A stretch of DNA of 13,177 nt, taken from contig CAYUJE010000185.1 of the NCBI GenBank assembly GCA_964444865.1, positions 1 through 13,177 on the forward strand, written 5' to 3'. The first letter of the stretch is position 1. Each line of letters opens with the position of its first letter. This document shows positions 6,686-13,177 of this stretch, piece by piece. A model generated the notes under the pieces. That model saw only the letters and a list, made by a program, of their open reading frames with translations. It had not been told where the DNA came from and searched no databases. Source of the stretch: SXOA01 sp964444865. Its GTDB lineage: Bacteria > Planctomycetota > Planctomycetia > Pirellulales > Pirellulaceae. The position numbers and the translations under genes were made by a program.

Positions 6686-6786
6686 CGGATGACGAGATAA
6701 AGGGCAACCTGGCAGTCCAGGGGGCTCGTTAGAAAGTAAACCGATGTGGTGGAACACTTGCCGGTGTTTTGCCACATCGGTTTTTT
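6686..6786 (+). ncRNA. Structured attenuator element, copy C (riboswitch-like leader)
   Basis: CGGATGAC (from 6686) faces AGTAAACCG (6735-6743). The enclosed hairpin has GGGC (6702-6705)/GCTC (6724-6727) and CCTGG (6708-6712)/CCAGG (6717-6721), then GGCTCGTT. This copy is informative because its terminator carries paired changes relative to the others (CCGATGTGG with CCACATCGG, AACC with GGTT). The third ACT/AGT pair is lost (G against A). The downstream gene starts at 6848. Confidence 0.75.
6739..6786 (+). terminator. Intrinsic terminator of element C
   Basis: AACCGATGTGG (6739-6749) pairs with CCACATCGGTT (6772-6782), with a CAC/GTG apical hairpin, followed by a T-run to 6786. Two positions changed on both arms compared with copies B, D and E. 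Confidence 0.83.
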
Positions 6787-6847
6787 CGTGCGCGATATCA
6801 ATCGTTAGGTAACCCAATCACATCGTTCTACGAACAGGAGCCGGTCC

Positions 6848-7237
6848 ATGAAAGTCGAACCCATTGCCGATCACGGCCAAAGAATTGCCTCGCCGCAGGG
6901 GAAAGTCATCGGCTTTATCGATAGCAAGGCCGAGTTTGAAGCGTTTGCCGAATCCGTGCGGGCCGCCGGTTATTCAGAATCCCAAATTACCTCGCTTTTC
7001 GGCGCAGACGGCATTCACCTCTTGGAGCGACTCAAGGAGAACAGCTTCTTTTTTGGAGACTCGGAGGATAGCGTGATCCAGCTCAGCATCAAGGAACTCA
7101 GGCAAGGGCATTATGCCGCTGCGGTGGATGTTACCGACCATGAGCAAGCCAAGCAAATTGCCAGTCTGGCAGAACCTCATGGTGGCCACAGTTTCAGTTA
7201 CTTCGGCCTTTGGGTAACCGAACAGCTTTCCACTTGA
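6848..7237 (+). CDS. Hypothetical protein, possibly stress-related (129 aa)
   Basis: ATG 6848 has AGGAG about 8 nt upstream. No signal peptide or membrane segment, so probably cytoplasmic. The sequence alternates predicted strands and helices (GKVIGFIDSKAEFEAFAESV, SESQITSLFGADGIHLLERL, HYAAAVDVTDHEQAKQIASL), like a ferredoxin-like alpha-beta domain. This loosely resembles small general-stress proteins of the 17M/YflT kind, but I cannot assign a family. It is the first gene after attenuator element C and is followed after 86 nt by the AI-2E permease on the same strand, so the two may share a transcript. Confidence 0.7.
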   Translation: MKVEPIADHGQRIASPQGKVIGFIDSKAEFEAFAESVRAAGYSESQITSLFGADGIHLLERLKENSFFFGDSEDSVIQLSIKELRQGHYAAAVDVTDHEQAKQIASLAEPHGGHSFSYFGLWVTEQLST

Positions 7238-7323
7238 GTGCCAATTTCCCACTGGGCAGGACCTTGATGCCTACCCGTTTTCAAAGGTCCGGCGTTGCCA
7301 CCATGTGGCAGAACTGAGTCTTT

Positions 7324-8514
7324 ATGCCAGCCGCTTCCACTGAGAATGAACTCAATACCGACAAATCGGAGAACCGCACGCCAGCGGTGAAAGTCAACGA
7401 AGTACCGCTGCCTTCCACGGCCAACACATCGACACGAGTGCTTTGCGGCTTGGCAATTATCGGGGCAATGTACCTCGCGAGGGGTCTGCTCATTCCGCTA
7501 GTGTTTGCCGTCCTTCTGGCGCTGCTGTTGCGGCCGCTGCTTCGTTATTTGAGAAAGCTGCATCTGCCGGATTTCGCGTCGGCGGCGCTACTTGTCTTGT
7601 CGATAACAGTGCTGGTCCTGATCAGTGTCGCTACCCTTGCCGGACAAGCGCAGGAATGGTTGACGCATGCTCCAGATGTCATGGTTCGCGTCGGCAAAAT
7701 GCTTCCCGTTAAAGCGGGTCCGTTCGTCGACTTCCAGAAGGCGAAGGAAGCCGTCAATGCCTTGACCACATCCGTCGACGGTCCAAAAACCATCCCCGTC
7801 GAAATCTCAAACCCGGACCTGGCAATCTCCGTGCTCGGTGTCAGCGGCCACGTCGTCGCGTCGACGATTATTGTCCTGGTCGTCGCCTTCTTTGTATTGG
7901 GACTGTCGGACGTACTGCTCAAACAGGCGGTGGAGTCCCGACCTTTTTTCTATCAAAAGAAGAACATCGTGCAGCTTGTGCAAAACGTAGAATTCGGCAT
8001 TTCTCGCTACCTGCTGACGGTTACGCTCGTCAACATTGGCCTGGGTGTCGTTACTGCCCTGGTGATGTGGGCTCTGCAAATCCCTAACCCAATTTTATGG
8101 GGTGTTATGGCCACCACTCTCAATTATGTACCACACGTCGGGGCCTTCATTGGCATGGTTGTGCTGTTCTTCGTTGGGGCCGTGACACACGAGTCACTCG
8201 GTTATGGCGGGTTGGTTGCCGGCTGCTTCGCCGGAATTACGTGCATCGAGAGCTACTTCGTCACGCCGATGACCCTCAGTAGGTCGCTACAGCTTTCGCC
8301 GCTCGCGGTTATCCTGTCGATTCTCTTTTGGGTCTGGCTGTGGGGAATTCCTGGCGGCCTCCTGGCCGCTCCACTGCTGGCTGTCACCAAAATCATCTGC
8401 GACCAGTTCGAGGTCACTCAGCCACTCGGCGTCCTATTGGGCGAAGCGGAGCCTCGTTCGCGTCGTTCGGCGGAAGCAGCATCCGCAACCGCGCACGTCA
8501 AGCAAGCGGCTTAG
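7324..8514 (+). CDS. AI-2E family transporter (permease)
   Basis: 396 aa integral membrane protein. After a polar N-terminus (1-36) there are hydrophobic pairs near 38-56 and 58-75, a third segment near 83-107, and a soluble loop about 108-170. Then come a helix near 176-194 and a C-terminal bundle with the family's motif region NYVPHVGAFIGM and the final WGIPGGLLAAPLLAV. This matches the AI-2E transporter (PF01594) layout and length. Members have been linked to autoinducer-2 export (TqsA) or Na+/H+ antiport, so the substrate here is open. No clear ribosome-binding site precedes ATG 7324, but an in-frame TGA just upstream excludes a longer start. It probably shares the element C transcript with the gene at 6848. 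Confidence 0.9.
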   Translation: MPAASTENELNTDKSENRTPAVKVNEVPLPSTANTSTRVLCGLAIIGAMYLARGLLIPLVFAVLLALLLRPLLRYLRKLHLPDFASAALLVLSITVLVLISVATLAGQAQEWLTHAPDVMVRVGKMLPVKAGPFVDFQKAKEAVNALTTSVDGPKTIPVEISNPDLAISVLGVSGHVVASTIIVLVVAFFVLGLSDVLLKQAVESRPFFYQKKNIVQLVQNVEFGISRYLLTVTLVNIGLGVVTALVMWALQIPNPILWGVMATTLNYVPHVGAFIGMVVLFFVGAVTHESLGYGGLVAGCFAGITCIESYFVTPMTLSRSLQLSPLAVILSILFWVWLWGIPGGLLAAPLLAVTKIICDQFEVTQPLGVLLGEAEPRSRRSAEAASATAHVKQAA

Positions 8515-8648
8515 CTGGCTCCGCAAGGAATTCCGCGTCCGATGCCTTTCGATTGGTTGCGTCCTGCTGTTCCTTCGCAGGGGTGAGGCGTAGAATCGCC
8601 TCCAGCAAGGAACCACTACTTCCGTCCTTAATTTGCAGGAGATTTTCG

Positions 8649-9150
8649 ATGAACCGAAGAAAGCTTGGAGTAGTGGCGCTGGGTCTGATGGCTCTCACAA
8701 CGTTCGGAGTCACGCTCGCGCAGCAGCCGAAAAAGAAAGCGGCCAATGAGAAGCCCGTGGCCGGGGGGTGTTCACAAGGAACATGCCGAGGGGCTGCAAG
8801 CGTGCGAGAAGGCGTGTTCGGATTGCCAGCGGGAATGCGACATGTGTACCACCCATTGTGCTCGCCAGCTCGCCGCCGGTAACAAGGGGCACATCACGAC
8901 GCTGATGACGTGCCAAGATTGCGCCGACATTTGTGCGGCGGCGGCGCAGGTCGTGTCCCGCGGCGGTCCTTTCTCGGGGATCATTTGCGTGACCTGTGCC
9001 GATGCTTGCGCGGCCTGTGCCAAGGAATGCGAGAAGTTTCCCGATGACGAGCACATGACGGCTTGCGCCAAGGAATGTCGTGTGTGCGAGAAGGCATGCC
9101 GGGAAATGGTCAAGCACGCTGGCCACGACCACGGGGAGCAAGTTAAGTAG
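8649..9150 (+). CDS. Four-helix-bundle copper-binding (Csp-like) Cys-rich protein, frameshifted
   Basis: ATG 8649 has AGGAG about 8 nt upstream and opens a signal peptide (MNRRKLGVVALGLMALTTFG, then VTLAQQ). The frame breaks at a run of six G (8763-8768). With five G the reading continues as EKPVAGGVHKEHAEGLQACE and into the Cys-rich bundle, giving about 166 aa. The bundle has repeated CxxxC and CxxC patterns (CEKACSDCQRECDMC, CQDCADIC, CADACAACAKEC, CAKECRVCEKAC) and a His-rich end (KHAGHDHGEQ). This fits the Csp/DUF326 type of copper-storing four-helix bundles, here likely periplasmic. As written, translation from 8649 gives a truncated protein; an internal ATG at 8746 would give the bundle without export. 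Either a sequence error or a real defect. Confidence 0.82.
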
Positions 9151-9268
9151 TCAGGAACGCTAGCCGGGCCTTCCCTTCCCTCGTTCCCCCGACCAAGATG
9201 GTCGCTCACAACTTCGCCAGGGACGGCGAGCCGCAGCAACGCATAAGCCGCGCCGCCGATGTGAATGG

Positions 9269-9303
9269 GGGAACGCCCACAAGCACCACTTGTGGGCGTT
9301 CCC
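9269..9303 (+). terminator. Long perfect hairpin, probable terminator after the copper-binding gene
   Basis: GGGAACGCCCACAAG (9269-9283) and CTTGTGGGCGTTCCC (9289-9303) form a perfect 15-bp stem with a 5-nt CACCA loop. The following ATTTCTT is only moderately T-rich. Position after the gene at 9150 and before the next promoter fits a terminator on either strand. Confidence 0.6.
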
Positions 9304-9508
9304 ATTTCTTGGCGCTCCAGCGTCGGGGGCTTCGTTTTTATCCGAGGTCCGTTCTTCGCGCGACGGCGATGACCCAGGATTCTCGGATAACGGTGGGAGG
9401 TAGTTTACGCCGCTGCTGCCAGGGCTTCTCGACACCTACCTGAACCCGCTACCAGAGGCACCACTTCCTGCTCTCGGGCAGTAAATCTCATAAACAGGAC
9501 CTTCGTCG
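9304..9508. other. Non-coding spacer upstream of the kinase transcription unit
   Basis: No convincing gene, repeat or RNA structure was seen here. Short open frames lack ribosome-binding sites and family similarity. Confidence 0.4.
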
Positions 9509-9537
9509 TTTCATTTTTGAGCGAACCAGAGTATGAT
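9509..9537 (+). promoter_or_regulatory. Candidate promoter for element D
   Basis: A good -10 box, TATGAT (9532-9537), lies 17 bp after a weak -35 (TTTCAT, 9509-9514). Its position about 34 nt before element D parallels the other copies. Confidence 0.35.
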
Positions 9538-9570
9538 TAACCTCCTCGAAAGCGTATGGATCGCTTTTCT

Positions 9571-9675
9571 CGGATGACTACATAAAGAGCAATCTGGCTG
9601 AGCCAGTGGGCTCGTTACAGAGTAAGCCGACGTGGCTGGAATCCCATTGGGTATTTAGCCACGTCGGCTTTTTTT
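9571..9675 (+). ncRNA. Structured attenuator element, copy D (riboswitch-like leader)
   Basis: CGGATGACT (9571-9579) faces AGTAAGCCG (9621-9629). The hairpin has GAGC (9587-9590)/GCTC (9610-9613) and a perfect CTGGC (9594-9598)/GCCAG (9602-9606) stem with a TGA loop, then GGCTCGTT. The terminator follows and its T-run ends only 28 nt before ATG 9704 of the sensor kinase, the tightest spacing among the complete copies. Confidence 0.77.
9625..9675 (+). terminator. Intrinsic terminator of element D
   Basis: AGCCGACGTGGCT (9625-9637) pairs perfectly with AGCCACGTCGGCT (9657-9669) around a TCCC/GGG apical hairpin, followed by seven T (9669-9675). The base pair at the end of the stem differs from copy B (T-A instead of G-C) with pairing kept. 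Confidence 0.86.
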
Positions 9676-9703
9676 GCGCCTTGATGACGCTACTGGCCAG
9701 CTT

Positions 9704-12049
9704 ATGAACCAAAAAACTTTGCCGAATTCCACGCATGCGTTGGATAATGCGCTCCGCGAGCAGCGGGAGCTGCTCAGCGTCACACTATCAAGCATCGGCG
9801 ATGCGGTCATCGCCACCGACACCAGCGGCGGCGTTACCTTTCTGAACCCAGTGGCTCAGACTCTGACAGGCTGGACGCAAGCAGAGGGAGCCGGGAAACC
9901 TCTGGCAACCGTATTCCAGATCGTCAATGAGGCGAGTCGCCAAGCGGCGGTGAATCCGGCCATCAGAGCCTTGGAAGAAGGGATCATCGTCGGGCTGACC
10001 AACCACACGCTGCTCATCGCCAGGGACGGGACGGAGTGGCCCATTGAAGATAGTGCTGCTCCGATTTGGAATGCGGAGGGAAAAATCGCCGGCGTGGTGC
10101 TGGTCTTTCGAGATGTGACCGAGCGGAGGCGGAAGGAAAAATTGGCGGAGGACGCCCTGGCCTACGCCGACAACATTCTGGCGACTTTGCGAGAGCCCTT
10201 TCTGGTTCTCGACCAGAATTTGAGGGTCGTAACGGCCAACCACTCCTTCTATGAGGACTTCCATGTCGTATTGGAGGAGACGCAAGGCCGCTTTATCTAC
10301 GATTTGGGGAACCGCCAATGGGACATCCCCAAGCTGCGGACGCTGCTGGAGGAAGTGCTCCCCCAGAACCACGCGTTTCAAGACTTTTTTGTGGAACACG
10401 ACTTCTCGACCATTGGCAAGAGATTCATGCTGCTCAATGCCCGCCGCATCCGCAAACCGGGCAATAATTCCGAGCTGATCTTGCTCGCCATTGAAGACGT
10501 CACGGAGCAGCGGCAGGCACAACTGCAACTCGAGGTTTCGGAAACCCGCTTTCGGCGTCTGTTCGAATCCGCCCACGACGGCATCCTCATCCTCGACGCC
10601 GCCAGCCGCAAGATCACCCACGTCAATCCGTTTCTGACGAACCTGCTCGACTACCCGGCCGAGCACTTTCTGGGGAAAGAGCTTTGGGAAATCGGCTTTT
10701 TGGGAGACAAACAGGCCAGCCGGGCCGCGATGCAGCAGTTGGAGGAGCAGGGCTCCATCCGTTACCAGAGCCTGCCGCTGGAGGACCGCCAGGGCCGCAA
10801 GCACCCGGTGGAAATGGTCGCCAACCTCTACCAAGAGGATCACCATCCGGTTATCCAGTGCAACATCCGCGACATCTCGGAACGGAGCCGCTTGGAAGCA
10901 CTGCAGCGTGGGCAGGCGGCGGAGCTGTCGGACCTGCACCGCCGCAAGGACGAGTTTTTGGCAATGTTGAGCCACGAGCTGCGCAGCCCGCTCGCGCCCA
11001 TTTCCAATGCCGTGCAGCTGCTTGGTCTCCAGCAAGGGAGCGAGAACCGAATCCAGCAGCAAGCTCGCGGCATCATTGAACGTCAGCTGGGACAGCTTCA
11101 ACATCTGGTGGATGACCTGCTCGAAGTCTCGCGCATCACCACGGGCAGGGTCCAGTTGCGCCGCGAACGGGTCACCATGAGCCGCATCGTGGAGGGCGCG
11201 GTGGAGACCGTTCGTCCGCTGATCGAGCAGCGCCGGCATGAGCTCACGCTGGCGTTGCCGCCGGAACCGATCTGGCTGCACGCCGACGCGTCGCGGCTGG
11301 AACAAGTGGTGGTGAATCTGCTCGCCAATGCCGCCAAGTACACGGAGGAAGGGGGGCACATTTGGCTGACCGTCGAACAGGACGGCGATGAATGTGTGTT
11401 GCGGGTGCGGGATACAGGAGTTGGCATCGCCCCAGCGCTACTGCCGCGGATCTTCGACCTGTTCACGCAGGCGGAACGATCCTTGGACCGCTCTCAAGGG
11501 GGCCTCGGCATCGGGCTGGCGCTCGTGCACCGCATCACGGAACTGCACGAGGGAAAAGTGGAAGTTTCCAGTGTTTTGGGGCAAGGGAGCGAGTTCGTCG
11601 TCCGCCTGCCAGTGATGCCGAAGGACACTCCCGAGCCGTCGTCGCCGGACACAGCAGCCGGCCAGGCGACAACGCGACCCTTGCGGGTGCTGCTGGTGGA
11701 TGACAACGAAGACACCTTGCTCAGCTTCTCGATGTTGCTGGAACGGTTCGGGCATGATGTGCGAACCGCTCACGACGGGCCGACGGCTGTGCAAGCGGCG
11801 CTCGAATACCGACCAGATGTGGTATTGCTTGACATCGGCTTGCCGGGCCTGAACGGCTATGAGGTGGCGAAACGCATCCGGCAGCACCCAGTTCACCAGA
11901 ACGTCGTGCTGGTTGCCTTGACCGGTTATGGCCAGGAGTCCGACCGACAAGCATCTCTGCAAGCGGGATTCAACCACCATATGGTCAAACCTGCTCGTTT
12001 GGAACAGCTCAAGCAGATTCTGGCGACTGTCTCGGAACAGGTGCATTGA
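9704..12049 (+). CDS. Hybrid sensor histidine kinase: three PAS domains, HisKA, HATPase, REC
   Basis: 781 aa from ATG 9704; a TTG at 9674 would lie in the terminator T-run and is unlikely. PAS-like domains lie near 22-140, 155-270 and 280-396. The HisKA domain follows with LSHELRSPLAP and His424 as phosphorylation site. The ATPase domain has LLANAAKYT (Asn542), DTGVGIAP and GGLGIGLALV. A C-terminal receiver starts at LRVLLVDDNEDT, with acceptor Asp710 in LLDIGLPG and the conserved Thr (ALTGYG) and Lys (MVKPA). No membrane segment is visible, so it senses a cytoplasmic signal through PAS. No good ribosome-binding site precedes the start; a 7-codon open frame (9684-9707) ends in ATGA overlap with it. 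The partner is probably the REC-MpsC protein at 12144. Expression is likely gated by element D. Confidence 0.93.
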   Translation: MNQKTLPNSTHALDNALREQRELLSVTLSSIGDAVIATDTSGGVTFLNPVAQTLTGWTQAEGAGKPLATVFQIVNEASRQAAVNPAIRALEEGIIVGLTNHTLLIARDGTEWPIEDSAAPIWNAEGKIAGVVLVFRDVTERRRKEKLAEDALAYADNILATLREPFLVLDQNLRVVTANHSFYEDFHVVLEETQGRFIYDLGNRQWDIPKLRTLLEEVLPQNHAFQDFFVEHDFSTIGKRFMLLNARRIRKPGNNSELILLAIEDVTEQRQAQLQLEVSETRFRRLFESAHDGILILDAASRKITHVNPFLTNLLDYPAEHFLGKELWEIGFLGDKQASRAAMQQLEEQGSIRYQSLPLEDRQGRKHPVEMVANLYQEDHHPVIQCNIRDISERSRLEALQRGQAAELSDLHRRKDEFLAMLSHELRSPLAPISNAVQLLGLQQGSENRIQQQARGIIERQLGQLQHLVDDLLEVSRITTGRVQLRRERVTMSRIVEGAVETVRPLIEQRRHELTLALPPEPIWLHADASRLEQVVVNLLANAAKYTEEGGHIWLTVEQDGDECVLRVRDTGVGIAPALLPRIFDLFTQAERSLDRSQGGLGIGLALVHRITELHEGKVEVSSVLGQGSEFVVRLPVMPKDTPEPSSPDTAAGQATTRPLRVLLVDDNEDTLLSFSMLLERFGHDVRTAHDGPTAVQAALEYRPDVVLLDIGLPGLNGYEVAKRIRQHPVHQNVVLVALTGYGQESDRQASLQAGFNHHMVKPARLEQLKQILATVSEQVH

Positions 12050-12065
12050 TGCTCGCGGAAAAATC

Positions 12066-12100
12066 TCCTTCTCCCTTTGGGAGAGGGCCGGGGTGAGCGA
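12066..12100. repeat. REP-like intergenic palindrome
   Basis: CTTCTCCCTTTGGGAGAGGG forms a hairpin and is followed by CCGGGGTGAG. This resembles a REP-type palindrome common between genes in many bacterial genomes; its antisense translation gives the familiar spurious LTPALSQREKE. It sits between the kinase and its neighbour and may stabilise or attenuate the shared mRNA. Confidence 0.6.
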
Positions 12101-12143
12101 GTACGCTCCTGGTGCCAAGCACGGTTAAACGAAAGAGGAGACT

Positions 12144-13004
12144 ATGCCGACGACCGAGAAGACTTTGCGGGTTCTCATTGTGGATAACAATCGGGACGGC
12201 GCTGACGCCTTGGGTTTGCTCGCGGAAGCACTTGGCAACCAGGTGCATGTGACCTACGGCGGGACGCAAGCACTCGAAGTGGCGACTTCGTTTCGGCCCG
12301 ATCTGATGCTCGTCGATTTGGTCATGCCGGACATGGATGGCTGTAGTCTGGCGACGCGAATTCGCCAGCTTCCCGACTTCGCAAACACGAAAATGGTCGC
12401 CATTACCGGCCTGAAAGACCATAAATACATGGACCTGGCCACGCAGGCGGGATTTGATGCGGTCCTCGTCAAGCCAGCATCTCTGGCCGACATTAAAGCG
12501 ATTTTGGCCAGCGTTGTTTCCGCAATTCCATCTGCGGACGGATCTTCAAAACAGGCCCGAAAGCGGGTCCACCCAGCAACGGAGCTGAGTTTGTCGATCG
12601 GTGAGGCTCGTCGAATCAGGAGCGAACGTCCCTCCAAAGCACTGACGCAAACCGAGAGCGAAGCGGCCATCAGTTATGGAATCATTCGCTTTCAAGAGGA
12701 GTATCTCGGCTGGAGATCGGAGCAGGTTCAGGTTCACTTCATCAGAGACTTGTTGCTCGTTCGCATTCGCGGGGTATTGACGCTCGCCGAACGGCAGCTC
12801 GGCAAATCGCTGTCTCCAGAAAAGGGGAGGGATCTCATCAAACAAACTCGCAAGCAACTGCTGGAGCTGGCCCGCCCCATGTTGGAATCGCTGGTCCACG
12901 AAGTCGCCGGCGTGAAGGTCAGGAGCATGCACCATGACATTAGCACTGTGACCGGCGAAGAAGTGGTCGCCTTTTCCTTGGCCGAAGCTCCCCGCTTCGG
13001 GTAG
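12144..13004 (+). CDS. Response regulator with C-terminal MpsC (DUF2294) domain
   Basis: 286 aa; ATG 12144 has AGAGGAG about 6 nt upstream. Residues 8-125 are a receiver domain: IVDNN (Asp14, with Asn15 where most receivers have a second Asp), acceptor Asp58 in LMLVDLVMPDMDG, Thr88 and Lys110 in VLVKPAS. A basic linker (about 135-165) follows. Residues about 167-283 match the DUF2294/MpsC family (PF10057): AAISYGIIRFQEEYLG, LLLVRIRGVLTLAE, KGRDLIKQTRKQLLE and VKVRSMHHDISTVTGEEVV. MpsC is named after a Na+-translocating membrane-potential system; its molecular role is poorly known. It is an unusual output for a receiver, with no DNA-binding domain. It is probably co-transcribed with the hybrid kinase 94 nt upstream. 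Confidence 0.85.
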   Translation: MPTTEKTLRVLIVDNNRDGADALGLLAEALGNQVHVTYGGTQALEVATSFRPDLMLVDLVMPDMDGCSLATRIRQLPDFANTKMVAITGLKDHKYMDLATQAGFDAVLVKPASLADIKAILASVVSAIPSADGSSKQARKRVHPATELSLSIGEARRIRSERPSKALTQTESEAAISYGIIRFQEEYLGWRSEQVQVHFIRDLLLVRIRGVLTLAERQLGKSLSPEKGRDLIKQTRKQLLELARPMLESLVHEVAGVKVRSMHHDISTVTGEEVVAFSLAEAPRFG

Positions 13005-13008
13005 ACCA

Positions 13009-13035
13009 GTAATGGTGCATTGCTCACTTTTTTTT
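13009..13035 (+). terminator. Weak candidate terminator after the REC-MpsC gene
   Basis: GTAATG and CATTGC form a short 6-pair stem with a 3-nt loop, followed within a few bases by eight T (13028-13035). The position just after the stop at 13004 fits, but the stem is weak. Confidence 0.3.
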
Positions 13036-13137
13036 CTGCGAAAGTCCAAGTGCGGCTAGGGGAGCTTAGCCATTGGTCATGAGGGTTCATTGAATTAGGG
13101 AAGTGGAGCGCACTTTTCATTCTAGAGCGGGTACATT

Positions 13138-13177
13138 TTAGGTGTAGCGGTAGCCGCAGTGTTTGAAGTAGTTGCGG
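13138..13177 (-). pseudogene. C-terminal end of a transposase-like gene (cut by window edge)
   Basis: On the minus strand the last codons read RNYFKHCGYRYT and stop at TAA (13140-13138). This ending resembles the C-termini of some IS630-type transposases. Only 12 residues are visible, so the family is a guess and it is unknown whether the gene is intact; the pseudogene type is provisional. Confidence 0.3.

Noticed and set aside
7259..7310. Two small hairpins between the gene at 6848 and the AI-2E gene
   Set aside because: Stems of 6-7 pairs without a T-run and without similarity to the attenuator; too weak to call a terminator or regulator.
1047..9675. Reading the repeated elements as a MITE or CRISPR-like repeat family
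   Set aside because: Copies are far apart and irregular, and hairpins keep pairing while changing sequence. Complete copies always face a gene start. No terminal inverted repeats or target duplications were seen. A mobile origin is not fully excluded.
9674..9703. TTG 9674 as the kinase start
   Set aside because: It lies within the T-run of the terminator, so the start would overlap the termination site; ATG 9704 is more plausible.
9788..11359. 523-codon open frame on the minus strand inside the kinase gene
   Set aside because: It is antisense to conserved PAS, HisKA and ATPase coding sequence and has no recognisable domain; a codon-bias shadow.
11438..12118. Minus-strand frame containing LTPALSQREKE
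   Set aside because: This is the well-known spurious translation of a REP-like palindrome joined to an antisense kinase frame.

Overview
The window reads as an accessory stretch of a planctomycete-like chromosome (Planctomycetota, perhaps Pirellulales-type). This rests on gene content only: BON-domain proteins, a BON-MscS channel, an AI-2E-type permease, a Cys-rich four-helix copper-binding protein, a multi-PAS hybrid kinase and IS701-type transposase debris. No rRNA, tRNA or CRISPR array was seen.

Layout. Positions 1-49 (minus) hold the 5' part of a structured RNA element that points out of the window. A decayed IS701-like transposase follows (262-984). Next come a second RNA element (1047-1147), a small proline-rich protein (1260-1475) and a frameshifted BON-MscS gene (1646-3246). 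After a gene-poor gap (3247-3833) there is a minus-strand block, listed in transcription order: a small exported protein (6426-6022), an element remnant (5905-5882), a BON pseudogene (5855-5621), a complete element (5554-5442), a BON gene (5392-5000), another element remnant (4974-4950) and an acyl desaturase (4865-3834). On the plus strand from 6599 there is a promoter, an element (6686-6786), a small unknown protein (6848-7237), an AI-2E permease (7324-8514), a frameshifted copper-binding protein (8649-9150) and a hairpin terminator (9269-9303). Then come another element (9571-9675), a hybrid histidine kinase (9704-12049), a REP-like palindrome and a REC-MpsC response-regulator fusion (12144-13004). 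A transposase C-terminus lies at the right edge.

The main discovery is the recurring RNA element. There are four complete copies (1047-1147, 5442-5554, 6686-6786, 9571-9675), one edge-truncated copy (1-49) and two 3'-arm remnants (4950-4974, 5882-5905). Each complete copy has a short closing helix (5' CGGAWGACT, 3' AGTAARCCG) around a hairpin whose stem changes in a compensatory way between copies. A strong intrinsic terminator follows directly and ends shortly before a start codon. The 3' strand of the closing helix overlaps the 5' arm of the terminator, so the two folds exclude each other. This is the architecture of a transcription-attenuating riboswitch or a protein-responsive antiterminator. 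I do not recognise it as a named family.

Inferred logic: a shared attenuator controls several unlinked transcription units whose products fit envelope, osmotic or ion stress (BON proteins, desaturase, permease, sensor kinase with an MpsC-type regulator). Several neighbouring genes are frameshifted or decayed, so the region is either in flux or contains single-base sequence errors.
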